A stretch of DNA of 51,746 nt, from the NCBI GenBank assembly GCA_002311655.1, contig DBYZ01000006.1:1-51746 (forward strand), in the 5' to 3' direction. Shown here in pieces: positions 6,748-15,504 of this stretch (positions are counted from its first letter, which is position 1; each line of letters opens with the position of its first letter). A program made the position numbers and the translations under genes. The notes beneath the pieces were generated by a model that had not been told where the DNA came from, did not search any database, and saw only the letters and a program-made list of their open reading frames with translations. This DNA is from Bacteroidales bacterium UBA1173. Its GTDB lineage: Bacteria > Bacteroidota > Bacteroidia > Bacteroidales > F082.

Positions 6748-8511
6748 TTAAGCAAACATCTTGTCAATCAAGTCGCAATAGTGTTCCATCACGACTTTTC
6801 TCTTGACTTTCAAAGTAGGAGTCAGAATTCCGTTGGCGATGGTCCATTCGTCGGCGAGAAGCACGTATTTCTTCACTTTCTCGACCTCGCCGAGACCCTC
6901 GTTCAACTTCTTGACCTCTCTATCGTAACGTTTCTTAACCTCTTCATTCTGAATCATTTCCTCGTTGGTGGTGAAAGGAATATTATGCGACTTGCACCAG
7001 TCTTTCAGGAATGCGAAGTCAGGACGGATGAGAGCGGCGGCGAATTTCTGGTTCTCGCCAAGCACCACTATCTGCTCAATGAAACCCGAAGTGCTGAATT
7101 TGCCTTCAACCACATCCGGATTGACGTATTTTCCTAATGAAGTCTTGAACAGGTTCTTCATGCGGCCTGTGATCTGCAAGAGTCCGTGCTCGTTGAACTT
7201 TCCGAGGTCGCCGGTATGGAACCAGCCGTCTTTGTCGATGACTTCAGCTGTCAGCTCAGGCTGTTTGTAGTAGCCCATCATCACGTTGTGGCCACGGCAG
7301 ATAATCTCGCCATTGTCGGCAATCTTCACCTCCACGCCTGGCAGCGGCTGACCGACGGCGCCCACCTCACGACCGTGTTTGTCTCTGTTACTCACCGTGA
7401 TAACCGGCGATGTCTCCGTCAAGCCATAGCCTTCGAAAACAGGCATCTTGATAGCTGAGAAGAATCCGCTGATTTTCTTGGTGATAGAAGCGGCTCCCGA
7501 CACGATGATATCGAAGTTCTCGGCTCCAAGTTTCTCACGAATCTTGCTGTAAACCAGCTTATCGGCAATCTTCAGCTTGAGGTCATAGAACCATGAACGG
7601 CCTTCAATCTTATAATTCTCGGTGATACGCATCGACCAGTAGAATATAGTCTTAGAGAGACCTTTCATGTTCTTTCCTGAGCTGTAAATCTTCTCGTAGA
7701 ATTTCTCCAAAACACGCGGCACGGCGCACATCATCGTCGGATGGACCTCTTTCATATTGTCGGCGATTGTGGCTATGCTTTCGGCATAGTAAATCGACAT
7801 TCCGAGGTAATGATACATATAGATGAGGGCGCGTTCGTAGGCGTGGCACACTGGCAAGAAGCTGAATGCGCGTTTCGACCACGGTGACGGTGTCTGGCAG
7901 AAGTTTTTGAACTGGTTCATCAGGTTGTGATGCGAGAGCATGACACCCTTCGGCACGCCTGTTGTTCCTGAAGTGTAAATGATTGTCGCACAAGACATTT
8001 CGTCGACTTCAGCCTTGCGTTTCTCAATCTCTTCAGTATGCGGATGTTCTTTTCCAAGTTCAATCAAGTTGGCAAAGAACGGATATTTACCTCTGTCGAT
8101 GAAGGTGTAAAGCTTCTTCAGCGTCGGGGTCTCCGGCCATATAGCCTCGATTTTGTTCATCACGGCGATACCTTCTACTATGCAGATTCCAGCCTCGCAG
8201 TTGTTGAGGATTATCTTGTAATCACCCTCGCTGATGGTCGGATAAATCGGCACCATGACGCCACCGATTTGTGTGATTGCCATGTCGAGGATATTCCATT
8301 CAGGGCGGTTGTTTGAGATGACTGCTACCTTATCCTGCGGCTGCACGCCAAGTTCAATCAAAGCGCCACTAATAATATTGGTAAGCTCGATATACTCATC
8401 GATGCCGTATTCACGCCATTTTCCGTTCTCTTTGCCCGCTAAAGCTACTTTCTGGTCAGGATATTTTTCCTTATAATGAGCCAGTAAGTCAAAAACTCTC
8501 TTAACTTCCAT
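6748..8511 (-). CDS. Long-chain acyl-CoA synthetase (AMP-forming), copy 1
   Basis: A 587-residue member of the ANL adenylating family. It has the P-loop TIIYTSGTTGVPKGVMLSHH, the A5 motif GYGLTETSP and the A7 motif GWFHTGDLG. It activates fatty acids to acyl-AMP and then acyl-CoA. An upstream TTG-type start would add ten residues, but the ATG at 8509-8511 (MEVKRVF) aligns with the second copy's MENIKRVF, so it is preferred. It follows its close paralog after 10 bases and is probably co-transcribed with it. The 3' end abuts the chromate transporter stop with no gap. Confidence 0.88.
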   Translation of the reverse strand: MEVKRVFDLLAHYKEKYPDQKVALAGKENGKWREYGIDEYIELTNIISGALIELGVQPQDKVAVISNNRPEWNILDMAITQIGGVMVPIYPTISEGDYKIILNNCEAGICIVEGIAVMNKIEAIWPETPTLKKLYTFIDRGKYPFFANLIELGKEHPHTEEIEKRKAEVDEMSCATIIYTSGTTGVPKGVMLSHHNLMNQFKNFCQTPSPWSKRAFSFLPVCHAYERALIYMYHYLGMSIYYAESIATIADNMKEVHPTMMCAVPRVLEKFYEKIYSSGKNMKGLSKTIFYWSMRITENYKIEGRSWFYDLKLKIADKLVYSKIREKLGAENFDIIVSGAASITKKISGFFSAIKMPVFEGYGLTETSPVITVSNRDKHGREVGAVGQPLPGVEVKIADNGEIICRGHNVMMGYYKQPELTAEVIDKDGWFHTGDLGKFNEHGLLQITGRMKNLFKTSLGKYVNPDVVEGKFSTSGFIEQIVVLGENQKFAAALIRPDFAFLKDWCKSHNIPFTTNEEMIQNEEVKKRYDREVKKLNEGLGEVEKVKKYVLLADEWTIANGILTPTLKVKRKVVMEHYCDLIDKMFA

Positions 8512-8521
8512 AAAAACTAAA

Positions 8522-10288
8522 CTATTTAAACAAAGTCTCAATCAAATCTGAATAACGTCTCATCACCACGTTTCTCTTGACTTTCAGTGTAGGTGTCAAG
8601 ATGCCTGTAGCGATTGACCATTCGTCGGCGACGAGTTCAAATTTCTTGATTTTCTCAACGTCACCAAGGTCGTGGTTGAGTTTTTTCACTTCCTTGCCGT
8701 AACGTTTGACGACTTCTGGGTTTTTCATCATATCCTCATTTGTGGTAAATGGGATATTATGACGTTTACACCATTCCTTCATGAACGCGAAGTCAGGACG
8801 AATGAGCGCGGCGGCGTATTTCTGGTTCTCGCCAAGCACCACTATTTGCTCAATGAATCCCGACATTATAAACTTGCTCTCAATGAAGTCCGGATTGATG
8901 TATTTTCCGAATGATGTCTTGAAAATATTCTTCTTACGACCTGTGATTTTCAGAAGACCGTGTTCGTTGAAGCGTCCGAGGTCGCCAGTATGGAACCAGC
9001 CGTCTTTGTCGATGACTTCCGCTGTCAGCTCAGGCTGTTTGTAGTATCCCATCATCACGTTGTGACCACGGCAGATGATTTCTCCGTCGTCAGTAATCTT
9101 AACCTCAATGCCTGGCAGCGGCTCGCCCACGTAACCGACCTCACGGCCATATTTGTTGCGTGTAGAAACGGCTATAACCGGTGATGTCTCTGTCAATCCG
9201 TAACCTTCGAAAACCGTGATGCCGAGAGCATTAAAGAAACGGCATACCTTCTTCGGGATAGCGGCTGCGCCAGATACTATGACATCAATCTCATCGATGC
9301 CGACTTTTGCACGAATCTTGCTATAAACCAGCTTATCAGCTATCTTCAGTTTGAGATTATAGAGCCAATATCTATCTTCAACCTTATAACGTTCTGAAAG
9401 ATGCATTGCCCAGTAGAATATCATCTTTGCGATGCCTTTCATGCTACGGCCAGAATCGTAAATCTTGTCGTAAAACTTCTCAAGAACACGTGGCACCGCA
9501 CAGAAAATGTTAGGTCTTATTTCAGCAAGGTTGTCGGCTATAGTGGCAACACTCTCGGCATAGTAAACCGACATTCCACGATATTGATAAACATAGCTGA
9601 GTGCACGTTCGTAGGCGTGGCAGATCGGCAGGAAACTATATGCCTTAGTCACCCACGGCGACAACGAGTGCTGTACGCCTTTCCACTGGTTCATCAGGTT
9701 ATGATGCGAGAGCATGACACCCTTCGGCACGCCTGTCGTTCCAGAAGTGTAAATGATTGTGGCACAATCCATCTCATCGACCTCAGCCTTGCGTTTCTCA
9801 ATCTCTTCGGTATGCAGATGTTCTCTTCCAAGCTCAAGAAGTGTGTCGAAATAAGGGTATTTGTCTCTATTTATAAAGGTGTAAATCTGTTTCAGCGTCG
9901 GTGTCTCAGGCCAAATTGCCTCAATTTTGTTCATCACCACCACACCCTCGAGGATACAAATCTTTGCCTCGCAATTGTTGAGGATAATCTTATAGTCAGC
10001 TTCACTGATGGTCGGGTAAATAGGCACCATAACAGCTCCAATCTGGGTGATTGCCATGTCGAGGATATTCCACTCCGGACGGTTATTGCTGATGACAGCT
10101 ATCTTGTCTTGTTTCTCAACGCCGAGTTCAATCAGTGCGCCGCTGATGATGTTAACCTGCTCAATATATTCATCAATGCTATATTTGCGCCATTGTCCGT
10201 TGACCTTGCCAGCGAAAGCAACCTCCTGATTCGGATAGTGCTCTTTATAATGCGGCAACAAGTCAAAAACTCGCTTAATATTCTCCAT
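8522..10288 (-). CDS. Long-chain acyl-CoA synthetase (AMP-forming), copy 2
   Basis: A 588-residue paralog of the downstream gene, nearly identical over long stretches of the N-terminal domain. It carries TIIYTSGTTGVPKGVMLSHH, GYGLTETSP and GWFHTGDLG. Differences concentrate in the middle substrate region (HSLSPWVTKAYSF versus CQTPSPWSKRAFSF), which may mean different chain-length preference. The start at 10286-10288 (MENIKRVF) is chosen over a longer frame because a good promoter (boxes at 10329-10336 and 10357-10360) would place the transcript start near 10324, downstream of the alternative start. The pair looks like a recent tandem duplication. Confidence 0.88.
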   Translation of the reverse strand: MENIKRVFDLLPHYKEHYPNQEVAFAGKVNGQWRKYSIDEYIEQVNIISGALIELGVEKQDKIAVISNNRPEWNILDMAITQIGAVMVPIYPTISEADYKIILNNCEAKICILEGVVVMNKIEAIWPETPTLKQIYTFINRDKYPYFDTLLELGREHLHTEEIEKRKAEVDEMDCATIIYTSGTTGVPKGVMLSHHNLMNQWKGVQHSLSPWVTKAYSFLPICHAYERALSYVYQYRGMSVYYAESVATIADNLAEIRPNIFCAVPRVLEKFYDKIYDSGRSMKGIAKMIFYWAMHLSERYKVEDRYWLYNLKLKIADKLVYSKIRAKVGIDEIDVIVSGAAAIPKKVCRFFNALGITVFEGYGLTETSPVIAVSTRNKYGREVGYVGEPLPGIEVKITDDGEIICRGHNVMMGYYKQPELTAEVIDKDGWFHTGDLGRFNEHGLLKITGRKKNIFKTSFGKYINPDFIESKFIMSGFIEQIVVLGENQKYAAALIRPDFAFMKEWCKRHNIPFTTNEDMMKNPEVVKRYGKEVKKLNHDLGDVEKIKKFELVADEWSIATGILTPTLKVKRNVVMRRYSDLIETLFK

Positions 10289-10328
10289 TTTCAATATTTT
10301 TCGTAAAATAAACTCGTTTTCAAACTTG

Positions 10329-10360
10329 CAAATATACAAAATTTTTTAATATGCAACAAA
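10329..10360 (-). promoter_or_regulatory. Promoter of the acyl-CoA synthetase pair
   Basis: On the minus strand TTTG (10357-10360) is separated by 20 bases from TATATTTG (10329-10336), an exact match to the Bacteroidetes -33/-7 consensus. It gives a leader of about 35 bases and supports the ATG at 10288 as the start. Confidence 0.72.
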
Positions 10361-10367
10361 AAAATTA

Positions 10368-10475
10368 GTCTTTAGTCGCTAGTCTTTAGTTATTAGTATT
10401 TTCCAACCAATATCTAAAGACTAAAAACTAAAGACTAATGTCTAGAGACTAAAGACTAATGTCTAGAGACTAAAG
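10368..10475. repeat. Inverted heptanucleotide repeat array, GTC family (site 3), with 21-base direct repeat
   Basis: The left arm has units gtcttta, gtcgcta, gtcttta and gttatta (10368-10395). The right arm (about 10412-10475) carries the same units on the opposite strand. Within it a 21-base block of three heptamers (10428-10448) is exactly repeated at 10449-10469. The array runs into the stop codon of hppA at 10470-10472, so it covers the hppA 3' end. Confidence 0.82.
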
Positions 10476-12668
10476 CAAATGGCAAGTCACTGTCAAGCCA
10501 GCCATCACGATTGATACCATCGACATCAACTTGATGAGGATGTTCAATGATGGGCCTGATGTGTCTTTGAATGGGTCACCGACGGTGTCGCCAACCACTG
10601 TAGCCTTGTGATTGTCAGAGCCTTTGCCTCCGAAGTTGCCTTCTTCGACATATTTCTTGGCGTTATCCCAAGCACCGCCTGAGTTAGCCATGAACACTGC
10701 CAAAACAAATCCTGTTGCAAGGCCGCCGATTAACAGACCGAGGACGCCCGGAACACCGAGGATCAAGCCTGTGAGGATAGGCACCAAAATTGCAAGGATT
10801 GAAGGGACGAGCATTTCTTGCTGTGCGCCTTTTGTTGAGATAGCGACGCAGCGCTCGTAGTCAGGTTCTGCCTTGCCTTCAAGGATACCAGCTATTGTGC
10901 TGAACTGACGGCGAACCTCTTCAACCATCTTCTGTGCAGCGCGACCCACGGCGTTCATTGTCATGCCGCAGAACACGAATGCCATCATAGCGCCGATGAA
11001 CACACCAACCAACACGACTGGGTTCATCAGGTTGACGTTATAAGCCTCCATGAAGTCGACCAATGTTGCTTTTGCTGACTCAACGCCATTTGGAAGGTCC
11101 TGACCCACACGGATGAGTGCGAGCTTGATTTCCTCGACGTATGATGCCAAAAGTGCGAGAGCTGTCAAAGCGGCTGATCCGATAGCGAAGCCCTTACCTG
11201 TTGCAGCTGTGGTGTTTCCAAGAGCGTCGAGAGCGTCTGTACGTTTACGGACCTCTGGGTCGAGACCGCTCATCTCGGCGTTACCACCAGCGTTATCGGC
11301 GATAGGACCGTATGCGTCAGTTGCGAGGGTGATACCAAGTGTTGAGAGCATACCTACTGCGGCGATACCGATGCCGTAGAGACCCATTGAAAGGTTCTGA
11401 GCTGTGAATGCGATATGGAATCCGTTAGCACAGAGATAAGCCAAAACGATGGCGAAACCTACAGTGACAACTGGGATAGCTGTTGAGAGCATACCGAGTC
11501 CGAGACCTGAGATGATAACTGTTGCAGGACCTGTCTTTGAGCTTTCAGCGACCTTCTGTGTTGGTCTGTAGCTCTGTGATGTGTAGTATTCTGTAGCTTT
11601 TCCGATGATGACACCAGCAAGAAGTCCGACGACCACTGAAAGTGACACCTGCCACCACATGTTAGGAGTTGCTGTCTCTTTTCCGAAAAGCATATACATG
11701 ATGCAGAATGTGGCTGCTGCGATAAGGATTGCAGCTGTGTTGGTACCGCGACTCAAAGCGCCGAGAAGTTCTTTCATGCCAGCGCCTTCTTTTGTGCGAA
11801 CCATGAAGATACCTATTAATGAAAGGAGGACGCCTGCTGCTGCGATGAGCATTGGAGCGAACACAGCTCTAAGCTGCATGCCCTCAATAGCTGATGTTGC
11901 GAAAGCTGATGCGCCGAGTGCCATTGTAGCAAGGATTGAACCTGCATATGACTCATAAAGGTCAGCACCCATACCGGCGACGTCACCGACGTTATCACCG
12001 ACGTTGTCAGCGATTGTAGCAGGGTTACGAGGGTCATCCTCAGGGATGTTGTATTCGGTCTTACCGACGAGGTCAGCTCCGACGTCAGCGGCTTTGGTGT
12101 AGATACCTCCACCGACACGGGCAAACAATGCCTGTGTTGAAGCACCCATACCGAATGTCAACATTGTTGTTGTGATGATAACCAAGTGATTCTCAATACC
12201 AATGAAATGATCAAGAACGATGAACCAAACCGACACGTCGAGGAGTGCGAGACCGACGACCACGAGGCCCATGACGGCGCCCGAACGGAAAGCGACCTGC
12301 AGACCGCTGTTCAATGAGTTACGAGCTGCGTTGGCTGTACGTGCTGAGGCATAGGTAGCAGTCTTCATTCCGAAGAATCCTGCCAAGCCCGAGAAGAAAC
12401 CGCCGGTGAGGAATGCGAACCACACCCAGCCGTTCTGTAAGTCGAACAAGCTCATCACAAAAAACAACACCGCCAACACTATAAACACGATGATGACGAC
12501 TTTGTACTGTTGTTTGAGATACGCCATAGCACCTCTTCTGACGTGCGAAGCGATCTTCTTCATCAAATCTGTTCCCTCGTCACCCTTCATCATGCTTTTA
12601 TAGAAATAAAAAGCGAATGACAAAGCTAAAATTGACGCTGCGAGAACCAAATAAATTACCCAATTCAT
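10470..12668 (-). CDS. hppA: Membrane-bound ion-pumping pyrophosphatase
   Basis: A 732-residue integral membrane protein with about 16 hydrophobic helices. It couples hydrolysis of pyrophosphate to export of Na+ and/or H+. The substrate-binding loops are intact: ADVGADLVGK, then DNVGDNVGDVAGMGADL, and near the C-terminus KATVVGDTVGDPFKDTSGP. The segment GNTTAATGKG has alanine where K+-independent enzymes have lysine, so it is predicted to be K+-dependent. Ion specificity (Na+, H+ or both) is not settled by eye. The ATG at 12668 is preferred to an in-frame TTG six bases upstream. The last codons and stop lie at the edge of a heptamer repeat array. Confidence 0.95.
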   Translation of the reverse strand: MNWVIYLVLAASILALSFAFYFYKSMMKGDEGTDLMKKIASHVRRGAMAYLKQQYKVVIIVFIVLAVLFFVMSLFDLQNGWVWFAFLTGGFFSGLAGFFGMKTATYASARTANAARNSLNSGLQVAFRSGAVMGLVVVGLALLDVSVWFIVLDHFIGIENHLVIITTTMLTFGMGASTQALFARVGGGIYTKAADVGADLVGKTEYNIPEDDPRNPATIADNVGDNVGDVAGMGADLYESYAGSILATMALGASAFATSAIEGMQLRAVFAPMLIAAAGVLLSLIGIFMVRTKEGAGMKELLGALSRGTNTAAILIAAATFCIMYMLFGKETATPNMWWQVSLSVVVGLLAGVIIGKATEYYTSQSYRPTQKVAESSKTGPATVIISGLGLGMLSTAIPVVTVGFAIVLAYLCANGFHIAFTAQNLSMGLYGIGIAAVGMLSTLGITLATDAYGPIADNAGGNAEMSGLDPEVRKRTDALDALGNTTAATGKGFAIGSAALTALALLASYVEEIKLALIRVGQDLPNGVESAKATLVDFMEAYNVNLMNPVVLVGVFIGAMMAFVFCGMTMNAVGRAAQKMVEEVRRQFSTIAGILEGKAEPDYERCVAISTKGAQQEMLVPSILAILVPILTGLILGVPGVLGLLIGGLATGFVLAVFMANSGGAWDNAKKYVEEGNFGGKGSDNHKATVVGDTVGDPFKDTSGPSLNILIKLMSMVSIVMAGLTVTCHLL

Positions 12669-12735
12669 ACGCAAAAAATTTTTGATTAATAATTATATTT
12701 ACTACTCTTTATTTTTTTCAAAATTTTTCAATCTG

Positions 12736-12766
12736 CAAAGTTCCGAATAATATTTTTTTTATCAAA
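12736..12766 (-). promoter_or_regulatory. Promoter of hppA
   Basis: Minus-strand TTTG (12763-12766), 19 bases, then GAACTTTG (12736-12743), one mismatch from TAnnTTTG. This would give a leader of about 60 bases before the ATG at 12668. Confidence 0.55.
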
Positions 12767-12825
12767 GAAAAAAATTTAATTTTGTTAAAAAATATTTTTT
12801 GCACAAATCATCAATGATTTTTTTG

Positions 12826-12833
12826 TAATTTTG
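12826..12833 (+). promoter_or_regulatory. -7 box for the nucleoside transporter-thyA-folA operon
   Basis: TAATTTTG matches TAnnTTTG and lies 31 bases before the ATG at 12865. The nearest TTTG (12798-12801) is 24 bases upstream, a little longer than the usual spacing. Confidence 0.55.
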
Positions 12834-12864
12834 CCTGCAATGTACACCTATAATTAATAAACAC

Positions 12865-14142
12865 ATGAAAGGTATCAAGTTTCGTTTAATCGTGATGAAC
12901 TTCCTGCAGTTTGCAGTGTGGGGAGCTTATCTGACATGTATGGGAACCTATCTCCACTGCCACGGACTGGCTTCTCATATCGGTATTTTCTATTCAATTC
13001 AGGGCATTGTGTCCATTTTCATGCCAGCTCTCGTCGGTATCATCGCCGACAGATGGATTCCGGCACAGAAAACATTAGGTCTCTGCCATCTCATCTCAGG
13101 AGCAGCCATGCTTGGAGCGTCATACTATGGTCTCACGATGGGCGACGCGGTACAATTCGGACCGTTATTCACTCTGTATTCGATAGCTGTAGCGTTCTAT
13201 ATGCCGACATTAGCCATCTCCAACTCTGTGGCTTACAACGCATTGGACAAAGCGGGACTTGACACCGTGAAGGCCTTCCCTCCTATTCGTGTGTTTGGCA
13301 CCATCGGTTTCATCTGCACCATGTGGATTGTCGACTTGCTTGGATTCCAGCCTACAGCAGCACAGTTCGCGGTGAGCGGCGGCATAGGATTAGTGCTTGG
13401 ACTGTATTCATTCACATTGCCGGCATGCCCTCTCAACAAAGCAGACAACACCTCATTTGTCGACAAACTTGGACTTCGCGCCTTTGCTTTGTTTAAAGAC
13501 AAGAGGATGGCTTATTTCTTTATCTTCTCGATGCTTCTCGGCGTGTCGTTGCAGATTACCAACGGCTTCGCCAACCCATACATCACCAGCTTTGGTCACA
13601 TTGAGAAATATGCAGGAACATTCGGAGTACAGCATGCCAACATCCTTATCTCGTTGTCGCAGGTTTCTGAAACCCTCTGTATATTATTGATTCCATTCTT
13701 CTTACGCAGATATGGCATTAAGAAAGTGATGCTCATAGCTATGTTCGCTTGGGTGCTTCGTTTCGCCTTCTTCGGCCTCGGCAACCCTGGCGGCGGCGTG
13801 TGGCTCTTCGTTTTATCATGCATTGTCTACGGCGTGGCTTTCGATTTCTTCAACATCAGCGGCTCGCTCTTCGTTGACAAAGAGACTGACCAAGGCATAC
13901 GCTCATCAGCACAAGGTCTCTTCTTCCTGATGACAAACGGCATCGGTGCCACCATTGGAACATTAAGCGCTCAAGCCATTGTAAATCACTTTGTTAACAT
14001 CCCAGCAAAAGCTGGCGCGACACCTGACATAGTTGCAGCAGGCTGGCAGACATCGTGGTTCATATTTGCAGCCTACGCATTGGTTGTGGCTGTGGTGTTT
14101 GCCTTTGTTTTCAAATACAAACATAACCCGGAGACAAAATAA
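12865..14142 (+). CDS. MFS nucleoside:H+ symporter (NupG-like)
   Basis: A 425-residue inner-membrane protein with about 12 helices. The start (MKGIKFRLIVMNFLQFAVWG) and the segments YSIQGIVSIFMPALVGIIADR and SNSVAYNALDK resemble the nucleoside:H+ symporter family of the major facilitator superfamily. It is predicted to import nucleosides by proton symport. Thymidylate synthase follows after 12 bases and dihydrofolate reductase overlaps that, so the operon combines nucleoside uptake with de novo dTMP synthesis, a coherent pyrimidine deoxynucleotide supply unit. The exact nucleoside is not known. Confidence 0.85.
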   Translation: MKGIKFRLIVMNFLQFAVWGAYLTCMGTYLHCHGLASHIGIFYSIQGIVSIFMPALVGIIADRWIPAQKTLGLCHLISGAAMLGASYYGLTMGDAVQFGPLFTLYSIAVAFYMPTLAISNSVAYNALDKAGLDTVKAFPPIRVFGTIGFICTMWIVDLLGFQPTAAQFAVSGGIGLVLGLYSFTLPACPLNKADNTSFVDKLGLRAFALFKDKRMAYFFIFSMLLGVSLQITNGFANPYITSFGHIEKYAGTFGVQHANILISLSQVSETLCILLIPFFLRRYGIKKVMLIAMFAWVLRFAFFGLGNPGGGVWLFVLSCIVYGVAFDFFNISGSLFVDKETDQGIRSSAQGLFFLMTNGIGATIGTLSAQAIVNHFVNIPAKAGATPDIVAAGWQTSWFIFAAYALVVAVVFAFVFKYKHNPETK

Positions 14143-14154
14143 TATAGAAGAGAG

Positions 14155-14982
14155 ATGAGGCAGTATTTGGATCTTCTGCAAAGGATTTTGGACGAAGGCG
14201 TTCAGAAGGGCGACCGCACTGGCACCGGAACCATCAGTATTTTCGGGCATCAGATGAGGTTTAACCTTTCTGAAGGATTTCCTCTTGTCACTACGAAAAA
14301 GGTTCACCTGAAGTCGATTATTTACGAACTGTTGTGGCTCATCGCTGGCGACACGAACATAAAATATCTTCACGACCACAAGGTAAGCATCTGGGATGAG
14401 TGGGCTAACGCCGACGGCGACCTCGGTCCTGTTTACGGCGCACAGTGGCGCAACTGGAACAACGAAGGCATCGACCAGATTCAGCAGGTCATCGACAGCA
14501 TCAGGAACAACCCGAACAGCCGCCGTCATATCGTCACGGCATGGAATCCGAGTGTGTTACCCGACGAACATGAGAAAGACTTCGCCAAAAACGTTGCTGC
14601 AGGAAAAGCAGCGCTGCCTCCATGTCACGCCTTCTTCCAGTTTTATGTTACAAACAACAAGCTCTCGTGCCAGCTCTACCAACGCTCAGCCGACGTGTTT
14701 CTTGGGGTTCCGTTCAACATCGCGTCATATTCGTTGCTCACGATGATGATGGCGCAGGTGTGCGGACTCGAACCAGGCGATTTTGTCCATACTTTCGGCG
14801 ATGTGCACATCTATAACAACCACATCGAACAGGTGAAACTACAGCTCTCACGCGAGCCGCGACCACTTCCGACGATGAAGCTGAACCCGGAAATAAAGAG
14901 TCTGTTCGACTTCAAATACGAAGATTTCACATTAGAGAACTATAATCCTTACGACGCAATAAAGGCGGAAGTTTCGATATGA
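14155..14982 (+). CDS. thyA: Thymidylate synthase
   Basis: A 275-residue enzyme converting dUMP and 5,10-methylene-tetrahydrofolate to dTMP and dihydrofolate. Family marks are present: KGDRTGTGT with the phosphate-binding arginine, NSRRHIVTAWNP, and the catalytic Cys157 in LPPCHAFFQFYV. Also present are CQLYQRSADVFLGVPFNIAS and HIYNNHIEQ. It is about 11 residues longer than the E. coli enzyme because of a small insert just before the catalytic loop. A purine-rich agaagagag precedes the start. The stop overlaps the start of folA, whose product recycles the dihydrofolate formed here. Confidence 0.97.
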   Translation: MRQYLDLLQRILDEGVQKGDRTGTGTISIFGHQMRFNLSEGFPLVTTKKVHLKSIIYELLWLIAGDTNIKYLHDHKVSIWDEWANADGDLGPVYGAQWRNWNNEGIDQIQQVIDSIRNNPNSRRHIVTAWNPSVLPDEHEKDFAKNVAAGKAALPPCHAFFQFYVTNNKLSCQLYQRSADVFLGVPFNIASYSLLTMMMAQVCGLEPGDFVHTFGDVHIYNNHIEQVKLQLSREPRPLPTMKLNPEIKSLFDFKYEDFTLENYNPYDAIKAEVSI

Positions 14983-15479
14983 AGACCAAGATTTCAATAA
15001 TAGTGGCGATGGCAAAAAACCGTGCCATCGGCAAGGGCGGCGACCTGATTTGGCATCTCTCGAACGATTTGAAACATTTCAAAGAGATCACATCGGGACA
15101 CTCTGTGATTATGGGTTATAACACCTATGCATCGCTGCCTGGCAGAAAGCCGCTTCCAAAACGTCGTAACATCATCATTTCAAGTCATCTGAATGAGGCT
15201 CCGGAAGGTTTTGAGCTTGCAAACTCAATTCTCGACGCTGTAAAAATGGTGTATAACGAAGAGGAAGTCTTCATCATCGGCGGTGGCATGATTTATGAAC
15301 AGTTTATGCCGATGGCTGACAAGCTCTATATCACATTGATTGACAAAGATTTTGAAGCCGACACCTTCTTCCCTATCGTAAATTTCAAAAACTGGGAGCT
15401 GGTCGACCTGAAAGTCATCGACGACGACCCGCAGATTGACTGCAGTTACAGGTTTGAGACCTGGGAACGCAATAAATAA
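14979..15479 (+). CDS. folA: Dihydrofolate reductase
   Basis: A 166-residue enzyme reducing dihydrofolate to tetrahydrofolate with NADPH. The N-terminus ISIIVAMAKNRAIGKGGDL and the WHLSNDLKHFK helix with the active-site aspartate are diagnostic, as are IMGYNTYASLPG and IIGGGMIYEQF. It overlaps thyA by an ATGA. Coupling the two is sensible because ThyA is the main source of dihydrofolate. It is the last gene of the operon; a strong hairpin begins two bases after its stop. Confidence 0.96.
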   Translation: MKTKISIIVAMAKNRAIGKGGDLIWHLSNDLKHFKEITSGHSVIMGYNTYASLPGRKPLPKRRNIIISSHLNEAPEGFELANSILDAVKMVYNEEEVFIIGGGMIYEQFMPMADKLYITLIDKDFEADTFFPIVNFKNWELVDLKVIDDDPQIDCSYRFETWERNK

Positions 15480-15480
15480 G

Positions 15481-15504
15481 AAAAAGGAGCTTTCGCTCCT
15501 TTTT
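15481..15504. terminator. Bidirectional intrinsic terminator between folA and a C10 peptidase gene
   Basis: Arms aaaaaggagc (15481-15490) and gctccttttt (15495-15504) are exact complements around the loop tttc, with A-tract and T-tract flanks giving U-runs on both strands. It fills the 25-base gap between the two convergent genes. Confidence 0.88.

Noticed and set aside
9401..10306. 301-codon open frame opposite the second acyl-CoA synthetase
   Set aside because: It is a shadow frame produced by the codon bias of a clear enzyme gene, and its protein sequence has no family features.
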